From Gnetum montanum (taxonomy: Eukaryota; Streptophyta; Gnetopsida; Gnetales; Gnetaceae): DNA of 64,000 bases. Shown in pieces: positions 28,560-40,019 of this stretch. The notes under the pieces were generated by a model that searched no databases, was not told the DNA's origin, and saw only the letters and a program-made list of their open reading frames with translations. The translations under genes and the position numbers were made by a program. Each line of letters begins with the position of its first letter. Positions within the stretch are counted from its first letter, which is position 1. The stretch spans positions 313,458 to 377,457 of the forward strand of contig MNCI01026467.1 in the NCBI GenBank assembly GCA_015680685.1, written 5' to 3'.

Positions 28560-31000
28560 TTGTTTGAAGGAAAAAATGAAACCTTTTGTTATGACTATGC
28601 TAGGTCAAAACAAGGTGGAATTGAAGTTAACTCCAAGATTTCAGGGTTCTAGGCTTCCATAATCAAGTTATTGGTCATTTTGACTATTGTGGTGTTGATT
28701 CAACCATCCTATAGTAGGGACTATGTTGGCCAATGTAGCCCTAGGCTACCTCAATGTAGGTTAATGGAATCTAGCGTTCTTGTAGTCAAACAAGGTGAAT
28801 TTATGACTAGGCAATGTCAAACAATGCTATGGATTTCTCAAGTCAATTTTTAGGTCATTCAGAATGTTATAGCACTAGTCAAACAAATACAAAATCATGA
28901 CTACACTGGGACTACACTAGGCATCATAGTCTACGCCTAGTCTAGCATAATATGATGTCAATCTTAGCTTCTGATGAGTTTTATGATCAATCGACTAGGT
29001 CCTTAGGTTTCTAGAGTTGCCAATATTCTTGACTAGGGTTTTAGCTTAGGATGGTCAATTCTAAAGGTTGTTTAGATGTTGAAATGACCATTTCCTACTT
29101 GGACTATGTTGGCCAATGCAGTTCATCCTAGCCTCAATGTAGATGGAGGAAACCTAGTATTTTCAAGATCAAAATGAGGTGAAATTACAGCTGGATAAGG
29201 TCAAACAAGATTCTGGGTTTCCAAGCTAGGTTTTTGACTATTGAAAGTGTCATATCACTAGTCAAACCATCCTTAGAATAATTACTACATTGTAACTATG
29301 CTCACCAACATAGTCAAGGCCTACTCCAATGTAATCATGTATGGAATCTTGATAATTAGTTAAATTTCATCATCAATCAACTAGGTTCTTAGATTCTTGG
29401 GTAACCGGTGGTCATGGGTAGGATTTAGACTTGAAATTGTCATTGTTGATGGTTGTTTTCATTTTGAATGGAATATACACCCTTGGACTATGCTAGCCAA
29501 AATACTCCCAACATAGTTGAGGGATTTAGAATGAGTTTTGATAATTTTTGACTTCGTTTATAGGTTTTGGTGGCCTCTGAACTCTCCAGCAAGATTTTGG
29601 GGTTGAAGTGATGCATTGGGAAGTTGATTTGACATGTTCATGATCTATTTTGAAGCTCTTACAAGGTGAGTACACTAGGACCATGTTGGATAGCATAGTG
29701 CAAAGCTTCCCCAACATAGTCCTAAGTCTTAGGTGTATTTTAACCAATTCTCATTCCACTTTTTAGTAGTTTAAGATCATCAGTGATCCTAAGAAGGTGT
29801 GAAGGCTAGGATATTATACTTTAGGGTCATTTTTGGTTTTTGTTGTTTCAAATCCCATCAACTACACTAGGACTATGTTTACTAGCATAGTTTAGGTGAT
29901 TCCTAGTGTAGTCCCAAGGTGAAAATGGGATTTGGCTTGTTTTTACCCCATAGTTTACCATTACAAGGTTACCAAAGGCTCTAAGAGAGTGTGAAAGCCA
30001 AGATATGTTAATTTGAGGGTTATTTATGGCTTTTAGTGATCCACCCTCACCCAACTACGCTAGGACTACACTAGCTAGGGTAGTCCTAGTCATCCCAATG
30101 TAGTGTGAAGATGGGAGTAGGGTTTATTTTACTTTTGCTTGGTTATTCTACAGTTTAGGCTGACCAAGACTTTGGACAAGTGTGAAGTTCAAAATATGTT
30201 ATTTTGAAGGTTACTTTTGGTTTTTGGTCTTTATCTCCTATCCAACTATGCTAGTTAGCATAGTTGGATCTATCCTCAACGTAGTGCCAAGGTTAGGGTA
30301 GGATTTGACTAGTTTTTGCTTAGTTATTCATTGTTTGGCAGCCAATGAAGACTCCAAGAGGATGTGATGGTCAAGAAATGTTAATTTGAAGGACATTTAG
30401 GGCATGGAATGGTCAAATTTTTTTCAAATACACTAAGTCTATGTTGATTAGTGTAGTTGCGGTGTTCCTATTGTAGTCCATACAAGATAGATGATTTTTT
30501 GTGCTTTTTGACTAGTTTTTTGAAATTTTGGAGCTATTGGAGGCCTTGGCTAGAGTTTGGTGCATGGTGTAACCATTCTAGGATCGATCAAAAGCCTGAC
30601 CAGTGGTGGAAATAATCATCACTGATGGGACTATGCTAGCTAATGTAGTCAGGCTACTACTTAATCTAGTTACCTAATATAACCAGTTTTGATGTGATTT
30701 TTGGCTTTGGTCAATGTCTGGTAACTTCCAATGCTAACTCTTGGTTACCAATATTTGACATGAGGTTTTTAGGTTTAAATATGACATGGATGGATGCCTA
30801 GGAGGTGTGTTCTAGTAGTGGTTAGGGTTTAGAATCCATTCCAAGGATTTTGGATGCTTAAACCCTAGTGTAGTTGCCCTAGAGAAGCCAAAATCCAAGT
30901 GTGTTAGGACTTTCAATGGCTTGTTGAGGAAGCACCTAGTAGGGCCCATTCCAAATTTCAATTGTTGAAAAAATTACTTTCCCACTAACCCAATGTAGTC
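28560..31000. repeat. Tandem array of ~190-bp units (dimers of ~383 bp)
   Basis: GACTATGTTGGCCAATG falls at 28719 and 29102, and GGACTATGCTAGCCAA near 29485. Later single units step by 180-200 bp (about 29688, 29875, 30066, 30247, 30435, 30625). Each unit carries a CTATGYTRGYYARCATAG-like dyad and a second short phrase (CAATGTAG or CCTAGTGTAGT). CG sites are rare. It is similar in design to 18176-21400 and to the U3 modules of E2 and E5. Confidence 0.75.
30240..30269. repeat. 30-bp perfect palindrome (14-bp arms)
   Basis: Arms ATCCAACTATGCTA and TAGCATAGTTGGAT around a 2-base centre GT. It is the best-preserved dyad of the array. Confidence 0.9.
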
Positions 31001-31292
31001 CCACTTTCTAATTATGATCATAAAGTTATGTGAAACTTGTATGAGTGTTTTGGGAAACCAAGGTTTTAGTGGTTAATGCATAAGTTTGTGATTGATTCTC
31101 ACATTACAATTTTGCACAAATCAAACTTCTCATACCATATCCAACCTATAGTGCCTAACACTAGAATTCTAATCTTGTTCTTTCTTCCTTTACACTCTTC
31201 CTTAGCATAGTCTATCCATTCTACACCTAGAAGTAAGCATAGTTGCTTGAGGAGTGCCAAAATCTTGAAGATTTTGGTGAGTTTCTGCTTAT

Positions 31293-33971
31293 TTGTTTAT
31301 GTCAAAGAGGAGAGCTTCAACAAGCAAGAATCTAGCCTTGGAGGAGGCTAATGTAGTTGTAAGAGGGCTCTCCACCCTACCAAAACCTTTGATGGGAGAA
31401 GGACCTTCCACCATGACTCCCAGGTCCACACTCTCTAGCTGTTTCTCAAGAAATTTCACAAAAATCATAGGCGTTTTTACTTTTGTAAGCTAGTACATAG
31501 GGGTTTTCCAATTTCTACTATTTTTTATGTTAATTTTTGAATTGTTTTGGAAAAAAGCTAAGTATGTTTGGTTTTCTAGTTTTTGGTTTTTATTTTATCA
31601 TTTATTGTTTCAAATGATTATGGAATCACTGAATTCTAATATATGGTTGATTTTCTACAAAATTTTTCACGAGATTGCACATAGTTAAAATTTTGGCTTT
31701 TATGATTTTACCCTTGTGAAGATAGGTAATGTTGACACTTGGAAGGATTTTTTCAACCAATGTCCTAGGTTCCTAGGGATTTTTGAAGGTGTTAGGGAGG
31801 GTTTGGCATTGGTTTTAGCAAATTTAAAATTTTTTCATATTTTTTATCAATGATTCTCTATGGCTTTTTTTCTACAATTTTGTGTTGTTGTGAAATTCTT
31901 TGTTGAATTTGGCTATGTTTTTGGATTCTTGAAAATTTTTTCTAGGCTTAGTATTGCAGCATAGATACTCAATTTTTATTAAATTTCATGCATATTTAGT
32001 CCCTAGACTTAGAAAAAATTTTAGTTCTAAATTGTCATTTTCGTTCTTATGTAAACTACCTTGTACAGTTGCAATTTTGATTGTTAAAACTACAAACCTT
32101 CCTAGCTATAGGCATGGTTTTTTGACTTTTCTAATAGTTTTCATAGGTTCATAAGGTTATTAACATGTTGTATTTTAGTTTTCAATAGTCAATTAAATTT
32201 TTTCTAAAATTTTAAACTAGTCTCCTAGAGTTTTTACTACATCTAATTTCATTGTTAACTAGGATTTCTAGTAAAAATTTTGTAAAATTCAATCTGGGTA
32301 TCTATGATTATTGTAGTAGGTGTAAGCTAGTTTTCTTGGCCTTAAAAATTTATTATTTTTATGTATATCTCACCATAAAACTACTATCAGTTATTGGTTG
32401 ACTACTTGGTTCTTTTTGGTTTTTTTTTTCTATGTAAGCTAGTCATAATTTTGGTCATCACCTTGTTTTGGTTCTAAGTGTTGCAAACTATGAATTTTAT
32501 TATTTGGCTTTAGTAAGAAAGTTTTCATTAAGGTTGTGATAATTTTGGTTGTTTAGCAATTGTTAATTTTCTTGTTATAGTTATTTATGATTTTAATAGT
32601 TGTTGTTATGTGTAGGGCCTTCCTGAAACCGATCCTGATTGTCATTGAGCTAGTGGGGTTGCTTTGTTGCATTCACACATCAAAGCCTAACACCCCACCC
32701 ATTGACATGGTCCTAGAGCATGGCTCCTTATGGTTTCTACATGGAGCAAAAGATTTCTTAGCCTTTCTGCTTCAAAACTTTAGTGTAATGGTGTGGTCAC
32801 ACTTGGCTTCAAAGACTGCATCGATGATCATGGAGATCCTATTACTCCATTCCACACATATGACCATCAAGTTCATTATTGATGATCCTAAAACTCATGT
32901 TGAGGATGAGCAACATGACAATAAGTATATTGGGAGAACTCGTAAATTGTCCAAGATTTGGAACATGCCTAAGTTCCTCCAATATACTGCTAATAACACA
33001 TTTTATGTCAACCACCACTGATGAGTAGCAAGATACCCTCATGCTCAACCATACGAGTCACAAGCATTCACACATGATCTAGTCAAATTCTATGGATGGG
33101 ACTAGTTGTGGTATCTAGATTGTTATGCTTTGATTACAGTTTGCTATCTTCCCACTTGGAATAGTGGTAGCTTTGTCATGTATGGTTTAGTCCAAAGTGA
33201 GGCATATGATGTTTATTATTTTATGTTTTATAGATTTGATCACCTACAACAAGAATAAAAGGTAAAGTAATTGAAGATCTAATTCATCTACTGCCTAGCT
33301 AGCCTAACACAAGTAACCACCCCACTTTCCTGGACACATCCTAAACACATATAGTGCTGCTAGGCTACCAAATGTTAAGCATTGTTGGGTTACCACATAC
33401 TATATGTATGCTTGAAGTGGTCATGCTTGTGTTCATTAACAACTGGAAATCAATTGCTTGATTAAAATTTAGTAAAGTGAAGTGCATTAAAAGAAACATT
33501 AATCTATTCTTGGTGCTACAAGGATTGTGAAAAGAGTTCATTTTTATTCCTATCACACTGCTACGCTTAGGTACATTAGTGTTTGAACAAAGAACCATAC
33601 ACACTTAGACTCCTTCTACAGGCACTCAAAAAATATTTTAACTTTGGAGAAAACAAACTGCAAGAGCTTCACTACTCTGATTGAAAAACTATATGGAAAT
33701 CATGAGCCCGAGTGCTATATTTATAGGTCGGAGTATACCCTGTGACATTGGATATCTGACGTCGCATCTAGACCCCAACATCACATACCTAACATCGCAA
33801 CTCCAACGTTGGGTATTCAATGTCAAGGCTCCAACATCAGGGCACCAATAATAAGGCTCTGATACAAGGATCCAATGTCAAGGCTCCAATGTTAAGGCCA
33901 GGCAAATCATGACTCATCATACACATCAACACACTATTCCCAAATCCTTTAGGCACCATCTACCATTTGGA
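31293..33971 (+). pseudogene. Gene A: decayed multi-exon locus with FCP1/NIF-like (HAD) phosphatase domain
   Basis: Exon 1 (31293-31485, MSKRRASTSKNLALEEANVV, basic and low in known motifs) ends before a GTAAGC donor. Exon 2 starts after TGTGTAG (about 32616) and reads AKDFLAFLLQNFSVMVWSHL, then TRKLSKIWNMPKF, then YTANNTFYVNHH to 33018. A solo LTR follows. At 33925 the same phase resumes as NTLFPNPLGTIYHL up to a GTAAGT donor (33972). This order (RPxxxxFLxF, F-x-V-x-x-WSS, K-x-LSKxW, NTLxxDDSPxKxLxNPxGTxI) is that of plant HAD proteins with the NLI-interacting-factor fold. The catalytic DxDxT region is not recognisable. Either a dead host gene or a captured one. Confidence 0.55.
33019..33919 (-). 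mobile_element. Solo Athila-type LTR inserted in gene A
   Basis: Starts TGATGAG and ends CTCATCA on the plus strand, and aligns with the E8 LTR (58122-58997) over most of its length, for example TCTTCCCACTTGG and GGTAGCTTTGTCATGTATGG. The minus-strand CCTATAAATATAG (33715-33727) is a TATA-like box. Flanks ACCAC and TACAC are a degraded 5-bp duplication: removing LTR plus one copy keeps the gene A frame. No internal element sequence follows, so the element was lost by LTR recombination. Confidence 0.8.
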
Positions 33972-34067
33972 GTAAGTGTAAAATTAAGTTGTTTTCAGTT
34001 TATTTTTTCTTTTCTTAGGTTATTTTGGTTTTTAATGTTTTTTTTTTTAATTTTGTTATGCTTACAG

Positions 34068-37000
34068 GTACAAGGTTGATGGCCATGGGCTAATTAATAG
34101 AAACTAGCTCTTGCCTCTAGCCCACACAGTGTTGGATGTATTTATCAAAGGCCAAGTGGTGAGGCTCACTATGATGGAGCAACCCAAAGGTGACTTTGGT
34201 AGATATACCACACTCTATGCCAAAGCCTGATGCAAGTGCTTGGGAAATGGAACAGCCCATAGTTTTGGGAAATCCCTGATTTAAGCATAGATATGTGTAT
34301 CCTCATTAGTGTCGTCACACTACCTTCATCTAGCATAGACAAGTAAGAATTTGTTTTCTTTTTTATTTTTTTTTTATATACTATGTCAATGTTTTCATGG
34401 TTACATAGTTAGAGGTTTTCTAGGATTTAAATGTTTAAATGATTTTATTAATATGTCTATAGATTTTATTTTTGATTGGTTATACTTGTTATGTTTTGGT
34501 TTTATGCAATGTGCCTCTGCCTAGGCAGATTGGCCTCTTGTTGCATTGTAGGTGCTACCTCCTCTTCCACCATCATGTTGGTCATTTCAAAACACTCTGA
34601 GGAGACTCTCATTCTTAAGTATGGTGATGTGAATTTAATGCAATAGTGGTTGGCTAGTAGGATGACTAGAAATATCCAAGAAAACATCACTAATGCAAGT
34701 TTTCTTTATCTATTCATGGCCCCTAGCAAAACAATCCCTACCCCTAAGATGATGAACATCATTAACTCCTTCAACAAAGGGGTGAAGAAGTTCATCACCT
34801 AGGTTCATGGTGTGCCTATCAACCTAGTCATTAATGAATCCATCTTCAATGACTTCTTTGACGTTCCTCACTAAGGCTTGAAGATTGTCATCAAAGAAAG
34901 TAAAGAGGTGGACCACTTTGAGGAAGTGAAGGAGTGGTTAGACACTCTCCGTGGTCACAAGCGGTTGTCTCCTAACCAATTTCAAGTTATAGAAGCTAAA
35001 GAGGCATATCCATTATTTTGCTCCTAGGTGTTCCCTAAGTTGTTGTAATAGGGAAAGATCATGGATGTTGAATCGACATGGACCATGAAGAAGGTCCTCT
35101 TGGAAGGTGCTCAATTTAATTAGGCTACTCAATTGGCTTCTAAGCTATGTGGGGAGATCCTTAAACTCTAGAACAACCTTACAACAAAATGCCACATGCA
35201 CTATGCAGTTTTTGTGACATATCTAAGGAGGCTAATGGAATTCCTAGTGGTGAGGAAGGATGGACAATGGGTAAGTCAAGAATCATCCCAACTCTCTAAG
35301 CCTTAGGTAAAACATGTTTTTTCCATCATGTAGGCTCAAAATCCATCAAAGGGAATTAGGGAGTCATTGTTTGTTATCACTAAAGGACTTAGTCGTAGGC
35401 ATTTTGCTTTCCTTATCAACATATGGATTGAGCGCTAGGTTAAGCACAAGATCACTAAAAAGGTGAAGACATTGTGTGCTGAAGTTGAAGATGTAGCTAA
35501 AGACAAACTAAAGAGGCCTATGGTTGAGGAGGCAACACCAATGATTAAGCAACCTTCCAAGAGGAGGTTTGTTGTTAGAGTCGACTAGGCATGTAACACA
35601 ATTACATGTATGTTTTAGTTTGTTTTATTTTTTTTCAATTGTTTTATGTTTTACATTTCTTATGTTTTTAGATTATGTTGTTATTTTGTTTTATGAAAAA
35701 TATACTAACTTATTCTATGTTTGATTTTTGTTAATCTTGTAAGCAAGCAACAGGAATTGGCAGCCCAAGCAGTAGTAGCAGTGGTAAAGCAAAAGTGCCT
35801 AAAGGAGGAGCTCCTATAACTGCATGAGGCTGAGGGACTATCCAATGCTACATTGGATGATTTTGATGTTATATTTAACCCTTCATAGCTAGGTGAACAC
35901 CTTGATATCACTTCAAATGATACTCCAGGTATATATGCATTTTGTTTCATATGTTTGAGCTTTGTTGTTTTATGTTTAAGCTTAGTCTTAATCATTTGTT
36001 GATCATTATGCTTGTTGTACTTGTTAAGCCTCAACCCATTGGTTCAACCTCCACATTCCACATGAAGCCATGGGTGGATACTCCTAATAAGAGGAAATTC
36101 ATGTGTGCAATGGACAAAGACATAATCAATTAGTTTCAATAGATTGCTCCCAATGTTGGTAAGAACTTAGCTTATCTTGTACTTTTAGATTTTTTGTAGT
36201 TGTATTATTTTAGTTATTTTATTTTATTTTTTATTTTTTGGTTATTTTATCATTTATTTTTCTTGAACATGTCTTATTGTGTTGTTTTTAGTGCCTAAGA
36301 TTAGATGAGATCCTAACCACCCTGTTGAGATTGGTACCCTATCCAACTTGCCATCAGATGTAGAGAATGTTCCACAAAATTTGTATGAAAGTGCCACTAA
36401 ATATGCATTTTCATGTGCTAAAAATTTGTTGAAAATCCAACGTTCTAATGAATTCCTATGGAAACAAGTTGTAGCATTAGAAAGGAAAAATAGGAAGGTG
36501 GTTGAAGGGAACAGAGATCCCAAAGATCACAAGGAATTTGTAGAGGCCCAAGTGACCAATAGGAGTTCCTTACGAACTACAAAGATTGAATAGGCATGGT
36601 ACTTGAATGTCATCCATGGCAAGGTTGCTCTTGCTATAGAGGTTGTTGAGCAAAAACTACAAATGGACTTGTTGGTGAGTAAGGCCATGGAGTGGTGAGA
36701 CTCTTGTGCCTAGGTCCTAGAGTAGAGCCATGCATAGAAAGACCACAAAAAGAAGTATAATGCTAAACATGAAGCCTATCTCAAGTGGTTGAAAGAGGAG
36801 TCCACTAAATGACATAGGTTAGAGCTATTCATGAAGGGGATTCAAGTAAAGGGCATCTTCAAACTATTTGAAGGCTCTCTAACATTGACTGACTTGCCAT
36901 CCCCTTAGGTATCTACTGCTTTTGGGGAGGTGACCACTACTACATTTTTATAGAAGCCACCTACATGGACTAAGATTGATGAAAGTCACATCTCAACCAA

Positions 37001-37295
37001 TATTAATCTTGGGGACCTGGACTGGGCCCACATGACTAAGGACCAAATCATCCATCATTTGGAGGTTGCCCTTCATAGCCTCCTACTAGAAGACGTTGCA
37101 CTAGAGCCCTCCCAGGTTTGCCTATTTTATTTTTTCTTAGCAAGTTTTATTTTAGTTTAATCTGATTTGATTTGATTTCATGAGTAAATTATTGATTATA
37201 CTTATGTTACTATGGTACAAGTACCAAGTGACACCAATGGCCCCAGTGGAAATGACATTGGAGATGCTCCTCAAATCCCTCAAGTGGCATCTTAG
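34068..37295 (+). pseudogene. Gene B: decayed multi-exon locus of unknown function
   Basis: Six exon-like blocks are bounded by GT/AG sites: 34068-34342 (GTAAGA donor), 34552-about 35600, about 35752-35928 (GTATAT), 36029-36158 (GTAAGA), 36292-37115 (GTTTGC) and 37222-37295. Introns are T-rich and short. The reading is consistent through each block but cut by about twelve stops, ten of them TAG at places where Gln would fit. Blocks such as FNDFFDVP, EVKEWLDTLRGHKRLSPNQF, HFAFLINIWIER and the Lys/Glu-rich, probably coiled-coil ATKYAFSCAKNLLKIQRSNE are seen. No family recognised. It lies antisense within or beside E5; Tat elements are known to carry antisense extra genes in the 3' region, so this may be one. 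Confidence 0.5.
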
Positions 37296-37639
37296 CATCA
37301 TCAGTTGGCTATCTCTTTAGTTGTTTCATTTGTAGTTGATGTTCATGTTGTTATGATGTTGTGGCTAGAGTTAGTCATGGATGTTTGAGAGACAATTTAT
37401 AGTTTTATGCATTATTTAAACTCTTATCACACCATGTGACAAACATTTAGACTATTATTATTTTTAAATTTTAATTTTATTTATATGTTTTGATGTTTAA
37501 TATTTCATTCATGTTATGTGTTTTACATTCTTATTCATTGTTATAAAGTTATGTTTGTTAAATCTTATGGTCATATTGTAACAAACAAGAAACTAACCAA
37601 GCAACTAGAATGTAAACTAAGTTGTAAATAGTAATAATG
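37296..37639. other. AT-rich DNA, nothing recognised
   Basis: T-rich sequence after the last exon-like block, with no open frame or repeat. Confidence 0.5.
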
Positions 37640-37845
37640 AATTTTCTAGTTTTAGACCATGGTGGGCCATATGTGTTGCCAGTTTTAAGCCATGGCGGGT
37701 TGTACGATTTGGCAGTTTTAGGCCTTAATAGGCCATATGATTTGCTAGTTTTAGACCATGGTAGGCCCTACAATTTGCCAATTTTAGGGCATAGGGGGCC
37801 ATGCTATTTGCTAGTTTTAGGCCATGGTGAGCCCTACAATATGAA
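37640..37845 (-). repeat. Motif array K (E5), period 33 bp
   Basis: Five copies at 37648, 37681, 37714, 37747 and 37780, a sixth at 37813, all 33 bp apart: AGTTTTAGACCATGGTGGGC and variants on the plus strand. The plus strand is open here (85 codons, repeats like LPVLGHGGPYD), but this follows from the period and is not shared by other arrays. Confidence 0.85.
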
Positions 37846-38422
37846 AAGGAAATTTTTTATCAATTTTTTTTTATGTTTTAAAATTTTTTTATGATTTTTC
37901 AAGTTTTAAATTTTTTAAGGTATTTTTATGTTTTATGTTCTAAAACATACAAGGCATAAAGGTAAATGGTAAATAAAATAAACTTTATGCTACAGGTAAA
38001 GTAAAGTTAAATAATGTAAAGCAAAGTAAAGCAACATGGTATATACAAATAATGTTTAAACTAGACTATGAAGGCTATAGGAAAAAAAAGGCTACATGGT
38101 TATAGATGCAAGGATGAGTGAATTGGAGGGGAAATACATCAATTATGGAAGTGTTTCCTAATCTCTGAAAGATTAGGAAATGTATATGGTCTACTTTGCA
38201 TAATTTTGTACTCTTTATTTCTTTCACTAACTATGTTAAAGGGGATCTCTTCCCATGGTGCATCCATGGGCCCATCATTGTTGGTTTTGACTTCTTATGC
38301 TCTATCAAATTTCCTAACTTTGTGGTTAACAGTAGGAGCATCTTCCTAAAACTCCACTTCGGATCATTGTTCTATGTCAACATTTTTAACTCCCAAAGGA
38401 ACCACATTATCACCATGAATGA
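37846..38422 (-). other. AT-rich E5 region after the protease domain
   Basis: Low-complexity ATTTTTT and GTAAAGTAAAG stretches; no coding blocks except the protease end near 38400. Confidence 0.4.
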
Positions 38423-39290
38423 TTATTTCACCTCCCTCATAAGGTAAGTGAATTTTTGGTAGATGGATGAGGAAATAGCACATAATTGAGCTAGCCAAGG
38501 CCTCCCCACTATGAGATTAAATCTTGGTGTCTCTTCCACCGCTAAAAAACTGGCTGTTATGGGGAATTGTTTCCCTACCACAAAGTCAAAGAAATGGAGC
38601 CTTTTATGACAACTCAAGATCCATTGAAGGATTCAAGAGAAAAATTTGAAGTATATTGCATATACTCCATTAGGTCTAAACATTCTACAATGGTATAAGG
38701 TATTATGTTGGTTGCTACTCCATTGTCAACATGCACCCTATGTACCTTGTACTATCCTATCCTTATGATTATAAAAAGGAAAGCTTTGGTTGTCTTGTCA
38801 TCCTGGGGGTTAGTTTTGACCTCACTATCATAGAACACCAATGTTGTGCACTTTGTTTCTTCCCTTGGTGAAGGGGGTACCATCACTGCATAGATGGACT
38901 CCTCACTAGTAAGGATGTCCTCATTAATGGGAATAGAAGTTAACATTTTTACTAGCATTTCACGATGAGCTGTGGAGATCATGACCAAGTCATACAAACT
39001 AAGGAATGTATTCTTTTGTTTTAAAAACTATTTGACCTATTCCATGACATTGAGGAAGTACCTATCATGGGTTATTAACTTCTTCCTTTTTTTTTGTTAT
39101 TCTTAACTTCCTCCATATGCCCCAAGATGCAAAATTTATGCTTTAGTTATTTTTTTTCGCCTCTTTTCCCTTAACTTATGGATTAGGGTCTTCCCATGGT
39201 TGAATGGTTGAAGTGGCCTAAATGTTAGAGCTCATTAGAATGGATGATATTGGAGTGGGCTTTGGTGGGCCAACCTCCTTCCATGCCTTG
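38423..39290 (-). pseudogene. E5 protease-like domain
   Basis: TPRFNLIVGRPWLAQL (38470-38520) and upstream HVDNGVATNI (about 38700-38735) give the D-x-G ... ILGRPWL pair, with Asn in place of the usual Ser/Thr. A further block MLVKMLTSIPINEDILTSEE (38752-38960) aligns with the E1 segment ASIPITKDIPANETSI. Frameshifts near 38640 and 38745 and several stops. Confidence 0.7.
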
Positions 39291-39292
39291 GC

Positions 39293-39960
39293 CTACTTGT
39301 TATCTTTGTTCTTAGGTTTTGGTGCAAGCTTCTTACATTGTTTGCTTGGGGATATTTTGTTATTATTGTTTGGTTGAGAAGAATCCATTACATTGGCCAC
39401 TACAGAAGGATGTGGTTCTATTGTAATGGTAGGTTTGGCTTTAGTGGGAGGAGCTAATCTAGTCACAAAAGGTACTTTGGGAGATGTAGATGATGGCACC
39501 CTTACAACAAAAGGGGACCTTAAGCTAGACAAAGCTAAAGGACTCCTATCATTGCCAAGAGATACCTAAATCATGAACAGCTCTCGTGCAAGTCTGAATC
39601 GTTATTCACATTGAATGTAGCTATAGTGTATGGGTTGTTGTTGGCATTCAATGGATCCTTGTAGACCTACATGGATTGGTTTCAAGTCCTAACTAGATTA
39701 GAGCTATTAAGCATCAACTCAGCCTTATCAAGTCATTCTTTAGCACTAGGCAAAAGTTGGTATCATGACCTAGCAGTTGATGGTGGTGGTAGAAATGGTC
39801 AAGTTTAAAGTACCTAGATAATGGTGGATTGTCCTTGGTTGCAAGAGTGCGATTCTTGGTGATTTTGCATACTCTATTATGCCTCTTATGGGCATTCTCG
39901 ATCATTTATTTATATTGTATTCTTTCACTCTTTAACAACTGATCAACAAGTTCATATGGC
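39293..39960 (-). pseudogene. E5 gag C-terminal part with eroded zinc knuckle
   Basis: FYHHHQLLGHDTNFCLVLKN (near 39750) is the Tat knuckle with its first Cys replaced by Phe; both His and the last Cys remain. Downstream SPFVVRVPSSTSPKVPFVTR repeats match the FVIRVPP repeats of E1. Confidence 0.65.
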
Positions 39961-40019
39961 TTTAGTGGTAACCTAGTGTACTTTGACTGATCTTTTCATT
40001 CAAAGTTAGGCCTTGTATT

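Noticed and set aside
32587-33048. Gene A exon as part of an LTR element polyprotein
   Set aside because: No gag or pol motif in the reading; the HAD-type order of blocks fits better.
34502-34690. Minus-strand frame of 62 codons
   Set aside because: Antisense of a gene B exon, without motif.
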